A DNA stretch of 64,000 nt from Enterococcus_D sp050529585 (GTDB taxonomy: Bacteria > Bacillota > Bacilli > Lactobacillales > Enterococcaceae). The stretch's first letter is position 1; every line of letters begins with the position of its first letter. The stretch spans positions 372,001 to 436,000 of the forward strand of contig NZ_CP172882.1 of the NCBI RefSeq assembly GCF_050529585.1. The letters run 5' to 3'. Below the pieces are notes generated by a model. The model did no database searches and had not been told where the DNA came from. It saw only the letters and a program-made list of their open reading frames with translations. Below are positions 1 to 8,260 of the stretch, in pieces. A program made the position numbers and the translations under genes.

Positions 1-206
1 AAATCGTTAAAAACAAAGTTTCTGTCAAACTAGATGGTGAGATGAAGCAGACAACGGATATAGCACAAAAGCAAGAACGCTTAGTGACGGATATCAGTGG
101 GAGTTTGCAACAACTATTTGGGGTCGAAAGCAATATTCAAACAGAAGTCATCTTGAAAGATGCCGAAACAAAACCCACAACGCATGAACAGCCACGGGTG
201 GTATAG
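1..206 (+). CDS. amaP: AmaP-like alkaline shock membrane anchor protein, C-terminal part
   Basis: The window opens inside a reading frame that ends with TAG at 204-206; about 67 codons are visible. The peptide (ending HEQPRVV) contains the short VKLDG and DISGSLQQLFGVE stretches expected of the cytoplasmic C-terminus of AmaP. In staphylococci and enterococci AmaP is a membrane protein that tethers Asp23 to the cell envelope. The assignment rests mainly on gene order: amaP, a DUF2273 membrane peptide and an Asp23/Gls24 protein form a conserved operon, and exactly those two follow here. The N-terminal membrane segments lie outside the window, so family membership cannot be fully checked. Confidence 0.7.
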   Translation, partial: IVKNKVSVKLDGEMKQTTDIAQKQERLVTDISGSLQQLFGVESNIQTEVILKDAETKPTTHEQPRVV

Positions 207-219
207 GAGGAAAAATGAA

Positions 220-414
220 ATGAATGAATGGTTCAGTCATTATAAAATTCCAACTATTTTTGCAGTGTTAGGTTTGATTCTAGCGATTCTATTGATTACG
301 ATCGGCTTTTTGAAGACCTTGTTGCTGATCATTTTCACTGCACTAGGCACGTATTTGGGGTTTTATCTAAAAGAAGTCGGTTTCTTTGAGCAATTTCAAA
401 GACCGCAACGTTAA
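220..414 (+). CDS. DUF2273 small membrane protein of the Asp23 operon
   Basis: This 64-residue protein has two hydrophobic stretches (about residues 10-30 and 31-49) followed by a short charged tail, as in DUF2273 proteins encoded between amaP and asp23. It is probably an integral membrane partner in the envelope-stress complex, but its exact role is not established. The start is set at ATG 220 because AGGAGG lies at 205-210, 9 bases upstream and overlapping the amaP stop. The frame is open further upstream to 160, but that stretch overlaps amaP and has no ribosome site, so the longer form is unlikely. Confidence 0.85.
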   Translation: MNEWFSHYKIPTIFAVLGLILAILLITIGFLKTLLLIIFTALGTYLGFYLKEVGFFEQFQRPQR

Positions 415-464
415 AATTTGGTAATATTATATTAATTTAAAAAAGATATTAGGAGGAATGTACG

Positions 465-986
465 ATGGAAAACCAAGTAAAACCAACAACAACAGGTGTT
501 AAAGGAGAATTAACTTACGAAGATAAAGTTATTCAAAAAATCGTAGGCATTGCATTAGAATCTGTAGAAGGTCTATTAACAGTTGACGGCGGCTTCTTCT
601 CAAATATCGCTGGTAAATTAGTAAATACCGATGATGTCACTTCAGGGATCAACGTTGAAGTCGGCAAGAAACAAGTTGCGGTAGACTTAGATATCATTGC
701 TGAATACGGCAGTGACATGACAACGATCTATGATGAAATCAAAGACGTTGTATCTACACAAGTCAACAAAATGACAAACTTAGATGTGATCGAAGTCAAC
801 GTGAATGTGGCAGATGTCAAAACACGTGAACAATTCGAGAAAGATTCTGAAACAGTCCAAGATAAAGTCAGCAGTGCTGCTGAAACAACTGGCGACTTTG
901 CTTCTAAACAAGGACGTAAAGCCAAAGGTGCGTTCAATAGAACAACGACTAAAATCCAAGAAAACAACGAACCTCGCGTTCAATAA
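465..986 (+). CDS. asp23: Asp23/Gls24 family envelope stress response protein
   Basis: A 173-residue acidic protein of the Asp23/Gls24 family. The core (about residues 12-125) shows the family pattern: GELTYEDKVIQKIVGIA near the start, then VEGLLTVDGG, VEVGKKQVAVDLDI and VIEVNVNVADV. The tail is charged and low in complexity. Such proteins are abundant, sit at the cytoplasmic face of the membrane through AmaP, and rise in alkaline, bile or envelope stress; the molecular mechanism remains unclear. AGGAGG at 452-457 precedes ATG 465. It is the last gene of the amaP-DUF2273-asp23 set, and a strong terminator follows at 1002. In enterococci the equivalent protein is usually called Gls24. Confidence 0.9.
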   Translation: MENQVKPTTTGVKGELTYEDKVIQKIVGIALESVEGLLTVDGGFFSNIAGKLVNTDDVTSGINVEVGKKQVAVDLDIIAEYGSDMTTIYDEIKDVVSTQVNKMTNLDVIEVNVNVADVKTREQFEKDSETVQDKVSSAAETTGDFASKQGRKAKGAFNRTTTKIQENNEPRVQ

Positions 987-1001
987 TCTCATATAACCTC
1001 A

Positions 1002-1030
1002 ACGACCAGTCGACAGACTGGTCGTTTTTT
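1002..1030 (+). terminator. Rho-independent terminator after asp23
   Basis: Perfect 10-bp stem, ACGACCAGTC at 1002-1011 pairing with GACTGGTCGT at 1016-1025, loop GACA, followed by a T run to 1030. It ends the amaP-asp23 transcript. Confidence 0.93.
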
Positions 1031-1094
1031 GTCTGCTGCAACAGGTTATCCCTTCTTTCTTCTATATATAAATCATTAAAGAATCCAAAAGATG

Positions 1095-1134
1095 AAAAAC
1101 TTCCCGTGAAGTTTTTGGTGTTTTGATGTATAAT
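1095..1134 (+). promoter_or_regulatory. Small hairpin and candidate mnmA promoter
   Basis: AAAAACTTC (1095-1103) pairs with GAAGTTTTT (1108-1116) around CCGT. A consensus -10 box TATAAT lies at 1129-1134, about 78 bases before mnmA. No good -35 box sits 17 bases upstream, so the promoter is only partly supported. The hairpin may be a second weak terminator for upstream transcripts. Confidence 0.4.
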
Positions 1135-1211
1135 GCAAGATACTGAAAAGTTGCGACCTTCAAATCGTAGATGATTTCAGAATCTATAATTGAAATGATG
1201 GTGATTCAATC

Positions 1212-2330
1212 ATGTCTAACGAAAACACCCGAGTGGTGGTTGGAATGAGCGGCGGGGTGGACTCGTCGGTAACAGCACTTTTGCTGAAAGAACAAGGGTA
1301 TGATGTTGTCGGGATCTTTATGAAAAACTGGGATGATACCGATGAAAATGGCGTCTGTACCGCAACGGAGGATTATAAGGATGTAGCGAAAGTCGCTGCC
1401 CAAATTGGGATTCCCTATTATTCTGTCAATTTTGAAAAAGAATATTGGGATCGCGTGTTCGAATATTTCTTAGCAGAATACCGTGCAGGAAGGACACCCA
1501 ATCCAGATGTCATGTGTAACAAAGAAATCAAATTCAAAGCCTTTTTGGATTATGCGATGGATCTTGGTGCAGACTATGTTGCCACTGGCCACTATGCCCA
1601 AGTCACCGTGGATGAAGATGGCGTGACCCATATGTTGCGTGGCGTGGATAACAACAAAGATCAAACCTATTTCTTAAGCCAATTGTCCCAAGAACAATTA
1701 AGCAAAACGATGTTTCCTTTAGGCGGCATGGAAAAATCTGAAGTACGGGCGATTGCCGAACGTGCTGGGTTGGCCACTGCCAAGAAGAAAGATTCAACGG
1801 GTGTTTGTTTTATTGGCGAAAAGAATTTCAAACAATTTTTAAGCAACTATTTACCTGCCAAAAAAGGCAATATGGTGACATTAGATGGTGAAGTCAAAGG
1901 GCAACACGATGGTTTGATGTACTATACGATTGGTCAACGTCAAGGTCTTGGTATCGGTGGCGGCGGTGCTACCCAAGAACCTTGGTTTGTGGTTGGGAAA
2001 GATTTAGCGACCAATACACTATATGTCGGTCAAGGTTTCCATCATCCAGCATTATATGCGGATCGTTTGGAAGCAAGTGAAATTCATTTTACAACCAACG
2101 AAGACCATAAGACAACGTTTAAGTGCACAGCTAAGTTTCGTTATCGTCAACAAGATGTGCCAGTTACTGTCCACTTGTTGGATGGCGATCGTGCAGAAGT
2201 GATTTTTGACGAACCTGTTCGGGCAATCACACCTGGTCAAGCAGTCGTCTTTTACGATGGCATGGAATGTTTAGGTGGCGGCTTGATCGACGCAGCTTAC
2301 AAAGAAGCCAAAGAATTACAATACGTATAA
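1212..2330 (+). CDS. mnmA: tRNA-specific 2-thiouridylase MnmA
   Basis: MnmA places sulfur on U34 of tRNAs for Lys, Glu and Gln in the cytoplasm, using ATP to activate the base and a persulfide relay from a cysteine desulfurase. The 372-residue length is typical. The PP-loop SGGVDSS is at residues 13-19. The two catalytic cysteines are present: C102 in PNPDVMCNKEIKF and C199 in STGVCFIGE. The TGHYA and GQRQGLG motifs are also intact. The ribosome site before ATG 1212 is weak (GATGGTG). The gene stands alone between two terminators, so it is probably monocistronic. Confidence 0.97.
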   Translation: MSNENTRVVVGMSGGVDSSVTALLLKEQGYDVVGIFMKNWDDTDENGVCTATEDYKDVAKVAAQIGIPYYSVNFEKEYWDRVFEYFLAEYRAGRTPNPDVMCNKEIKFKAFLDYAMDLGADYVATGHYAQVTVDEDGVTHMLRGVDNNKDQTYFLSQLSQEQLSKTMFPLGGMEKSEVRAIAERAGLATAKKKDSTGVCFIGEKNFKQFLSNYLPAKKGNMVTLDGEVKGQHDGLMYYTIGQRQGLGIGGGGATQEPWFVVGKDLATNTLYVGQGFHHPALYADRLEASEIHFTTNEDHKTTFKCTAKFRYRQQDVPVTVHLLDGDRAEVIFDEPVRAITPGQAVVFYDGMECLGGGLIDAAYKEAKELQYV

Positions 2331-2334
2331 CAAA

Positions 2335-2369
2335 AAATGACCAGCAAACCACTTGTTTGCTGGTCATTT
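2335..2369. terminator. Terminator hairpin after mnmA
   Basis: A perfect 15-bp stem: AAATGACCAGCAAAC (2335-2349) pairs with GTTTGCTGGTCATTT (2355-2369), with loop CACTT. The T run is short, but the stem directly follows the mnmA stop. Confidence 0.85.
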
Positions 2370-2621
2370 CAATCTATGTATAAAAAACTTACCCTTTTTC
2401 CTGCGCAATGAATGGTCAATAGAAGATTTTTTTTCAGACTAAAAAATAAATCACGTGTGGTATTTTTTATTTACGTTCTTGTTATATTCACTTTCGTTTT
2501 CTTCTATGCTAGACTAAGGATGGAAGAAATTTACTGTAATCTTAAATGAATCAAACAATGTTTAAAAAAACGATGATTTTATGAATGTTTTTAAGGGTGC
2601 TTAATTGTTGAAACTTATTTC

Positions 2622-2672
2622 TTGCAAGTTTAGGTAAAAGTGACTAATATGATAAAGGAATCGTGAAAGGAG
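2622..2672 (+). promoter_or_regulatory. Promoter and ribosome site of the DUF1033-topB pair
   Basis: -35 TTGCAA at 2622-2627 and -10 TAATAT at 2645-2650 are separated by 17 bases. AAAGGAG at 2666-2672 gives a spacing of 7 to ATG 2680. The rest of the gap from 2370 to 2621 is AT-rich and shows no gene or RNA motif that I recognise. Confidence 0.65.
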
Positions 2673-2679
2673 CAATGGA

Positions 2680-3057
2680 ATGTATCAAGTTGTAGTCATG
2701 TATGGGGATAATGAACCATGGTGGTTTTTTGAAGGATGGCAGTCAGATATACAAGAGGCATTCACATTTGCCACCTTTAACGAAGCAAAGTCATTTTATG
2801 AAAATAAATGGCAAGAAATCAGAAGTGATTATTCTTACATAAATGCAAAATCAAACTTTATGACGGCTTTTTGGAATGAAGAAGATGAACGCTGGTGCGA
2901 AGAATGCGACGATTACCTTCAACAATACATTGGGATAGCACTACTCAAAGAATATCAACAAGTCGTCGATGAAAGCGAGAAAGATTTTTATGAAACAACT
3001 AATTCTAGCGGAAAAACCAAGCGTTGCCAAAGACCTCAGCAAAGTGTTGGGCTGTGA
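2680..3057 (+). CDS. DUF1033 family protein
   Basis: A 125-residue protein with the DUF1033 signature near the N-terminus (MYQVVVMYGDNEPWWFFEGW) and a tryptophan-rich, acidic middle section. The family is confined mostly to Lactobacillales and has no established function. A good AAAGGAG site precedes the start. The last 22 codons or so run in a different frame over the beginning of topB (overlap from 2990 to 3057). This part, from about FYETTNSSGKTK onward, is low in hydrophobics and may be an unselected tail. The overlap suggests translational coupling with topoisomerase III. Confidence 0.85.
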   Translation: MYQVVVMYGDNEPWWFFEGWQSDIQEAFTFATFNEAKSFYENKWQEIRSDYSYINAKSNFMTAFWNEEDERWCEECDDYLQQYIGIALLKEYQQVVDESEKDFYETTNSSGKTKRCQRPQQSVGL

Positions 3058-5062
3058 GCAAAAACATAAAAATTATTACGAAGGACCCAAGGTAATTGTC
3101 ACTTGGGCCCTTGGTCATTTATTGGGTTTGAAAATGCCTGAAGATCTAAATAAAGACTGGGCGAACTGGCAGATGGAAACTTTACCGATGATTCCCAAAA
3201 ATATTGGTATCAAACCGTTGCCAAAGACTGGGCATCAATTAAAAGCCATCAAGCAATTGGCGCAACGCAAAGATGTGTCAGAAGTCGTGATCGCAACCGA
3301 TGCCGGTCGGGAAGGTGAACTAGTAGCGCGCTGGATCCTTGAGTGGGTTCGTTTTGATAAACCAGTCAAGCGTCTGTGGATTTCTTCCCAAACACCTAAA
3401 GCAATCAAAGATGGCTTTGCCAAACTGCAACCAGCCCGAAATTATGACAATCTTTATCATTCGGCACTTGCAAGAGCAAAAGCCGATTGGCTGGTAGGAC
3501 TGAATGTGACACGGGCATTGACGGTCAAATATCAAGATAATTTAAGTGCGGGTCGTGTCCAAACACCGACCTTAGCTTTGGTGCGAGAGCAAGAATCAAA
3601 AATTGAAGGATTTCGTCCGCAAACGTATCATGTGATCAGCTTGACGGTTGGGGAAGCGAAAGCGAAACTTCAAATGAAAAATCCATATCAATTGAATGAA
3701 CGGGCAGATGCAGAAGCATTAGTCAAAACGATGAGTCAGCAAAACGGTCGTGTGACGGCAATTGAGGAAAAAATCAAAACCGAATCTGCTCCATTACCTT
3801 ATGATCTAACAGAAATCCAACGAGAAGCCAATCAGCGTTTTGATTTTTCTGCGAAAAAGACCTTGTCATTGGTGCAAAGTTTGTATGAAGTCCATAAAAT
3901 CGTGACCTATCCGCGAACAGATTCGAAATACTTGACCAATGATATGAAGGCGACCATGAAAGAGCGTCTGCAAGCAGTCGCTGATTTTGCGCCAGAAGTC
4001 AAAGGTTATATCAAAAACGGTGCAATTGTCCAGCAGCAAGCAGTTTTTAATGACAAAAAAGTCAGTGATCACCACGCGTTGCTGCCAACAGAACAACGTG
4101 CGCGTTATGAGAAGCTTTCAAACGATGAACAACGTATCTATCAAATGATCGTGGCTCGTTTCTTGATGTTGTTTGCTAAACCCCACAAAAAACAACAACA
4201 GAAAGTAACGGTTTCTTTTGGCGATGAACATTTTGTCTTTACCCATAATACGATTCTTGAAGCCGGTTGGAAAACAACCGCCGAGGATGAAACCAAGGCA
4301 ATGCCGTGGCAAAAAGACAGTACCGTTAAGCCAGTATTTACGATCCAAAAAGAACTAACAACGCCGCCGAAACCATTAAATGAAGGTACACTTCTAGGCA
4401 AAATGGAAAAACATAGTCTGGGTACTCCGGCAACAAGAGCCGAGATCATCGAAAAATTGATCAAATCTGAATTGATGGAGCGGACACCAAGCGGTTTGCA
4501 AGTATCACCAAAAGGCAAGCAACTGCTGGTATTGGTCAATCCTTCATTGGTAACACCGGAATTGACAGAAAAATGGGAGAAAGAATTAGAATCGATTGCC
4601 AAAGGCAGCTATTCAGCGGACACGTTCCTTGCCCAAATCGAAAAAGATACCAAGCAATTGGTCAAAGAAATCAAACAAAGTGAAAGCAAATACCAAGACT
4701 TCTCCTTAACGCAGAAAAAATGTCCAGAATGTGGTGAGCCGCTACGAGAAAAAAGTACCCGTGACGGTAAAATCTATGTCTGTTCAAGTAGCACATGTAA
4801 ATATCGACGCCGGAAAGATCCGAAAGTATCGAATCATCGTTGTCCACAGTGCCATCGTAAAATGGAAATCATTGAGGGGCAAAAAGGCGCTTATTTCCGT
4901 TGCAAATTTGACGGTACGACAGAAAAAATGGCGGACAAAAAAGAGCGCAGCAAGAAGCTGACGAAACATGAAGAACGCCGTTTGATGAACAAGATCAACC
5001 AAGAAGAACCACAAGAGAGTCCATTGGCTGCAGCATTGAAAGCGGCGATGGAAAACAAGTAA
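2990..5062 (+). CDS. topB: DNA topoisomerase III (type IA)
   Basis: A 690-residue type IA topoisomerase that passes single strands through a transient break, helping to resolve replication and recombination intermediates. The Toprim domain begins with LILAEKPSVAKDL at residues 4-16 and carries the ATDAGREGEL metal-binding motif. The catalytic tyrosine is Tyr307 in KIVTYPRTDS. The C-terminus (about 575-640) carries cysteine pairs of zinc-ribbon type, CPECGEPL and CPQCHRKM. ATG 2990 is chosen because it gives the family's usual MKQLILAEKPS start; the in-frame ATG at 2969 would add seven residues. The start lies inside the DUF1033 gene and has only a weak ribosome site, which fits coupling. Confidence 0.95.
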   Translation: MKQLILAEKPSVAKDLSKVLGCEQKHKNYYEGPKVIVTWALGHLLGLKMPEDLNKDWANWQMETLPMIPKNIGIKPLPKTGHQLKAIKQLAQRKDVSEVVIATDAGREGELVARWILEWVRFDKPVKRLWISSQTPKAIKDGFAKLQPARNYDNLYHSALARAKADWLVGLNVTRALTVKYQDNLSAGRVQTPTLALVREQESKIEGFRPQTYHVISLTVGEAKAKLQMKNPYQLNERADAEALVKTMSQQNGRVTAIEEKIKTESAPLPYDLTEIQREANQRFDFSAKKTLSLVQSLYEVHKIVTYPRTDSKYLTNDMKATMKERLQAVADFAPEVKGYIKNGAIVQQQAVFNDKKVSDHHALLPTEQRARYEKLSNDEQRIYQMIVARFLMLFAKPHKKQQQKVTVSFGDEHFVFTHNTILEAGWKTTAEDETKAMPWQKDSTVKPVFTIQKELTTPPKPLNEGTLLGKMEKHSLGTPATRAEIIEKLIKSELMERTPSGLQVSPKGKQLLVLVNPSLVTPELTEKWEKELESIAKGSYSADTFLAQIEKDTKQLVKEIKQSESKYQDFSLTQKKCPECGEPLREKSTRDGKIYVCSSSTCKYRRRKDPKVSNHRCPQCHRKMEIIEGQKGAYFRCKFDGTTEKMADKKERSKKLTKHEERRLMNKINQEEPQESPLAAALKAAMENK

Positions 5063-5094
5063 AGTCTTGACTGCACTTTATGATTAGTAAAGAG

Positions 5095-5129
5095 AAAAAC
5101 CTCAAAAACATTGTTTTTGAGGTTTTTTT
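5095..5129. terminator. Bidirectional terminator between topB and the minus-strand sensor operon
   Basis: A-rich arm with ACCTCAAAAACA pairs with TGTTTTTGAGGT; poly-T follows on the plus strand and, through the upstream A run, also on the minus strand. A near copy ends the sugar ABC operon at 13865-13900. Confidence 0.85.
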
Positions 5130-5270
5130 GGTGCGAGGAGCGCCCAAAGAATATAGCGTGTATTTTTTTAGCATCTGCGAATGATGACAGTACGACGGTT
5201 GAAACATATAAAGCACTGTTTCTTTAGGATAGATTGAAAGGAGGGCTTGTTTGGTCGAAAAAACGGGCGG

Positions 5271-6824
5271 TCAGACATGTTTTTGCCGATATTCTTTCGG
5301 AGAGATTTTTTCTTTCTTTTTAAAAATAAATGAAAAATAGTTGGGGTCGTTATAGCCAATATCAAAAGCAATATCGGCAAGGCGTAAGTTTGTCGTAACC
5401 AACAGTTCTTTGGCAAGTGCGATTCGTTGGTTCGTGAGATACTCGATAAACGTGGAATCTGTGGCCTGTGAAAAAATCGTGCTAAAGTGCGCAGGACTCA
5501 AATGGACTTTTTCTGCCACCAAATTGAGAGAAATATTCGGATCTGAGAAATGTTCGCTAATGAAACTCTTTGCCTGATTAATCACACTTTGATACTTTGC
5601 CATTGCTGGTTTCACTGTTTCTGAGACCAATAGATGCAACAGTTCAGTTAAATTTTTTTGATATTGGTTTTGATCACGGGTCAATTTCGCCAAGAAATCT
5701 AAATCGTGGTCATGTTCTGCAACCTCAGGGAGTTGCTGATGTTCTTTTTTCTTGATCAATGCGAGTAATTCTACCAACACAAAAAGCCGAAACATGTGGG
5801 TACGTTCAATATTTCCTTGGGGCTGCATCAAGTCTACGATCAAAGCATCCATATTTTGTATACTGGTTTGTGCGATTCTCGAAGCCAAATCGATTTTAAA
5901 GGGGTTTGTAGGGGAAAGTTCTCCTTCCCGCATGTCATCTTCATAGCTAATGATTTTATCCTTGCGAATGTTCCCATATGTTTGCAGCATATCTTGGGCT
6001 TTTTCGTAAGAATAACCAATAGATGAAAAACGCTCTGCAATGGGGCCAATCGAAACAGCGATCTCTTCTCCGAAGCCATGCACCAAACTTTGGGCCATTT
6101 GATAGGCTTTTTCTAATACCTGTTCTCGGCCATAGTCAAATAGCAAAAATTTGATAAAGCGACTTGAGACACTAGAAAAAAGGACCGTTTCATCTTGTCC
6201 ATAACTTTGTGTCAACTGTTCACTGAAACGCGTATAATCAGAAAAACTTTGACTACTAGGTGTTTTTGCCAAGAGTACACAAAATTGTTTCCCTGAAAAA
6301 GAGCGATGCAACCCCTCTGCTTGTTGTATCGCATCAGAAATCAGGATGTTGTCGTGAAACAATTGATTTAAGAAATGATTTTTTTTGATTTCTAACGCAA
6401 AACGGGCATCTTCTTTGGGCAAAGTTTGATTATGGGCTTTCTGTTTGTTTAGTTGCGCAACAACTTTTTCGATCGCGAATGCCAGTTCATCATTTTTGAT
6501 TGGCTTCAGCAAATAATCATCTGCTTGTAATTGCAGTGCGGTTTTGGCATAAGTAAAATCATCGAAACCACTGATAAAGATAATTCGTACTTCTGGCAGC
6601 AGCTTTTTGGCTTCTTTTGCAAAGACGAGACCGTCCATGAAGGGCATTTTGATATCAGTGATAATAATATCCGGGCGTATATCTAAAATCGATGCCAGGG
6701 CCAACTCTCCATCTGCTGCTTCATCGCTATAAATAATGGGGTAAACCTTAGATAGTGTCATGATTTGTTGCCGTAAATTATCACGAATGAGATGTTCATC
6801 TTCCACTATAAATACTTTATACAT
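5271..6824 (-). CDS. YesN-like response regulator with AraC output domain
   Basis: The receiver domain occupies residues 1-120, with acidic residues in VEDE, phospho-acceptor Asp57 in IITDIKMP and Lys in LLKPIK. A variable middle region follows, then an AraC/XylS double helix-turn-helix in the last 100 residues, ending with the DIGYNDPNYFSFIFKKKEKISPKEYRQ pattern (split here by its hydrophobic core). Length 517. Partner of the YesM-like kinase just upstream, whose end it overlaps by 8 bases. ATG 6824 is preferred over an upstream in-frame codon because AAGGAGG lies at 6840-6834. Its likely target is the divergent sugar ABC operon at 9486, by analogy with other YesMN systems; the sugar is unknown. 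Confidence 0.9.
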   Translation of the reverse strand: MYKVFIVEDEHLIRDNLRQQIMTLSKVYPIIYSDEAADGELALASILDIRPDIIITDIKMPFMDGLVFAKEAKKLLPEVRIIFISGFDDFTYAKTALQLQADDYLLKPIKNDELAFAIEKVVAQLNKQKAHNQTLPKEDARFALEIKKNHFLNQLFHDNILISDAIQQAEGLHRSFSGKQFCVLLAKTPSSQSFSDYTRFSEQLTQSYGQDETVLFSSVSSRFIKFLLFDYGREQVLEKAYQMAQSLVHGFGEEIAVSIGPIAERFSSIGYSYEKAQDMLQTYGNIRKDKIISYEDDMREGELSPTNPFKIDLASRIAQTSIQNMDALIVDLMQPQGNIERTHMFRLFVLVELLALIKKKEHQQLPEVAEHDHDLDFLAKLTRDQNQYQKNLTELLHLLVSETVKPAMAKYQSVINQAKSFISEHFSDPNISLNLVAEKVHLSPAHFSTIFSQATDSTFIEYLTNQRIALAKELLVTTNLRLADIAFDIGYNDPNYFSFIFKKKEKISPKEYRQKHV

Positions 6825-8250
6825 GGGTGATTTCCTCCTTTTTAGGCACACGGATCATAATTTGCGTGCCTTGCATATGCTGACTATTGATAGTCATTTG
6901 CGCTTCACTTCCATAATTTAATAACAGCCTGCGATAAACATTATAGAGACCGTAGCCACTGGATGGGTCAGGATCAGTATTTTCTCTTAGATTTTTTTGA
7001 ATCGCGCGCAAACGCTCTGCATCGATTCCTGCACCATTATCCGTCACAGTCATCTGCACCATTTTCGGTAATTCTGATACTGTGACCGAAATTTTCCCTA
7101 CTCTGCGAACAAACTTTGTTCCGTGGTAGACAGCGTTTTCAATGAGTGGCTGCAAAATCATTTTGAGGATGAGTACATCTTGGCTTTGGACATGGTTTTC
7201 GATGGTATAAGAAAGCATATCGCCGTATCGTATTTGCAATATCTTTAAGTAATCATCCACATGACGCAATTCCTTCTCGATAGGAATCCAATCATGTCCT
7301 TTACTTAAAGATATACGGAAGAAATCAGACAGTGCATAGGTCATTTCGGTTGCTTGCGCATATCGTTCTACTTCGATCAAAGATACAATGGCATCTAGGC
7401 TATTGTAAATAAAGTGGGGTGTGATTTGTGCTTGTAAAACCCGCACTTCGCTTTGCGCCAAATGGTATTGCTTTAGGGCATTTTCTTCCAGTAACCGTGT
7501 TAAGTCATCCGCCATTTTATTTAGACTACTTGTTAATGTACGCAACTCCGGTGTCTCTGGCAATTCAGCACGGAAATTTAAGTGGCCTTGAGACAATTCG
7601 TTGGCCAACTCCAATAACCGATCGAGGGGATATTGCAAATTATCATGAACAAAGCGACGGTTTTTATTGATAATATAGATAATCACGAAAATCAATAGTA
7701 CTTGAAAGAATATCAATAGTAGAACAGATTGGACAAGTTCATGGTTGGTCTGACTGGCTAAGCTGATTTCGACACCAACAAATTCTTGCAGTATTTCAGA
7801 CAATAAATCAATCACAGAATCTACTTGTATCATCACATATTGATTTTGTTCGATAGGCTGATCCTGATTGATGTTATCGATCAAATGTTGCTGATAGGTT
7901 TCCAAAGTATCAAGCGTGCGCAAAGCGACGTCAAGTGTATTGGCTTCTTTGGCAGTGCTAGTATTCTCACGGATATGCAAGACATCATGACGCAGTTCAT
8001 CGATCACATTTGCCTGTTCCACATCTGAAACCGTGCGTTGACCAAAGACCAAATCCCACATTTCTTCCAAAACGATAGTATCCACTTTGGCAGACAATTG
8101 ATTGGCTTCTTCGATATTGTTGATCGTATTTTGATAGATAAATATTTGTCGCGCATAAAATAAACTGCTGATCAATAAGGGGATAAATGCCAGTATGATC
8201 ATAAGAATATTCGTTTGTTTAAAAATATGATTGATCCCTTTGTTTTTCAT
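6817..8250 (-). CDS. YesM-like sensor histidine kinase
   Basis: A 477-residue membrane kinase of the LytS/YesM type. Membrane segments lie at about 14-33 and 173-195 and enclose an extracellular sensing domain of about 140 residues. A HAMP-like linker follows. The phosphorylated His279 sits in QAQITPHFIYNSLDAI, and an HATPase domain with DNGAGID and GYGLYNVYRR closes the protein. The small extracellular domain, and the sugar-binding lipoprotein encoded immediately upstream (10-base gap), suggest that the kinase senses a liganded binding protein instead of free sugar. ATG 8250 is chosen for its GAGGTG site; an in-frame start further upstream would overlap the lipoprotein gene. Confidence 0.92.
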   Translation of the reverse strand: MKNKGINHIFKQTNILMIILAFIPLLISSLFYARQIFIYQNTINNIEEANQLSAKVDTIVLEEMWDLVFGQRTVSDVEQANVIDELRHDVLHIRENTSTAKEANTLDVALRTLDTLETYQQHLIDNINQDQPIEQNQYVMIQVDSVIDLLSEILQEFVGVEISLASQTNHELVQSVLLLIFFQVLLIFVIIYIINKNRRFVHDNLQYPLDRLLELANELSQGHLNFRAELPETPELRTLTSSLNKMADDLTRLLEENALKQYHLAQSEVRVLQAQITPHFIYNSLDAIVSLIEVERYAQATEMTYALSDFFRISLSKGHDWIPIEKELRHVDDYLKILQIRYGDMLSYTIENHVQSQDVLILKMILQPLIENAVYHGTKFVRRVGKISVTVSELPKMVQMTVTDNGAGIDAERLRAIQKNLRENTDPDPSSGYGLYNVYRRLLLNYGSEAQMTINSQHMQGTQIMIRVPKKEEITHV

Positions 8251-8260
8251 TTGAGGCACC

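Noticed and set aside
160..219. N-terminal extension of the DUF2273 protein
   Set aside because: It overlaps the amaP end, lacks a ribosome site and is not hydrophobic; AGGAGG at 205-210 points to ATG 220.
4141..4602. 153-codon minus-strand frame opposite topB
   Set aside because: It is a shadow frame within a clearly conserved gene, with no ribosome site or domain.
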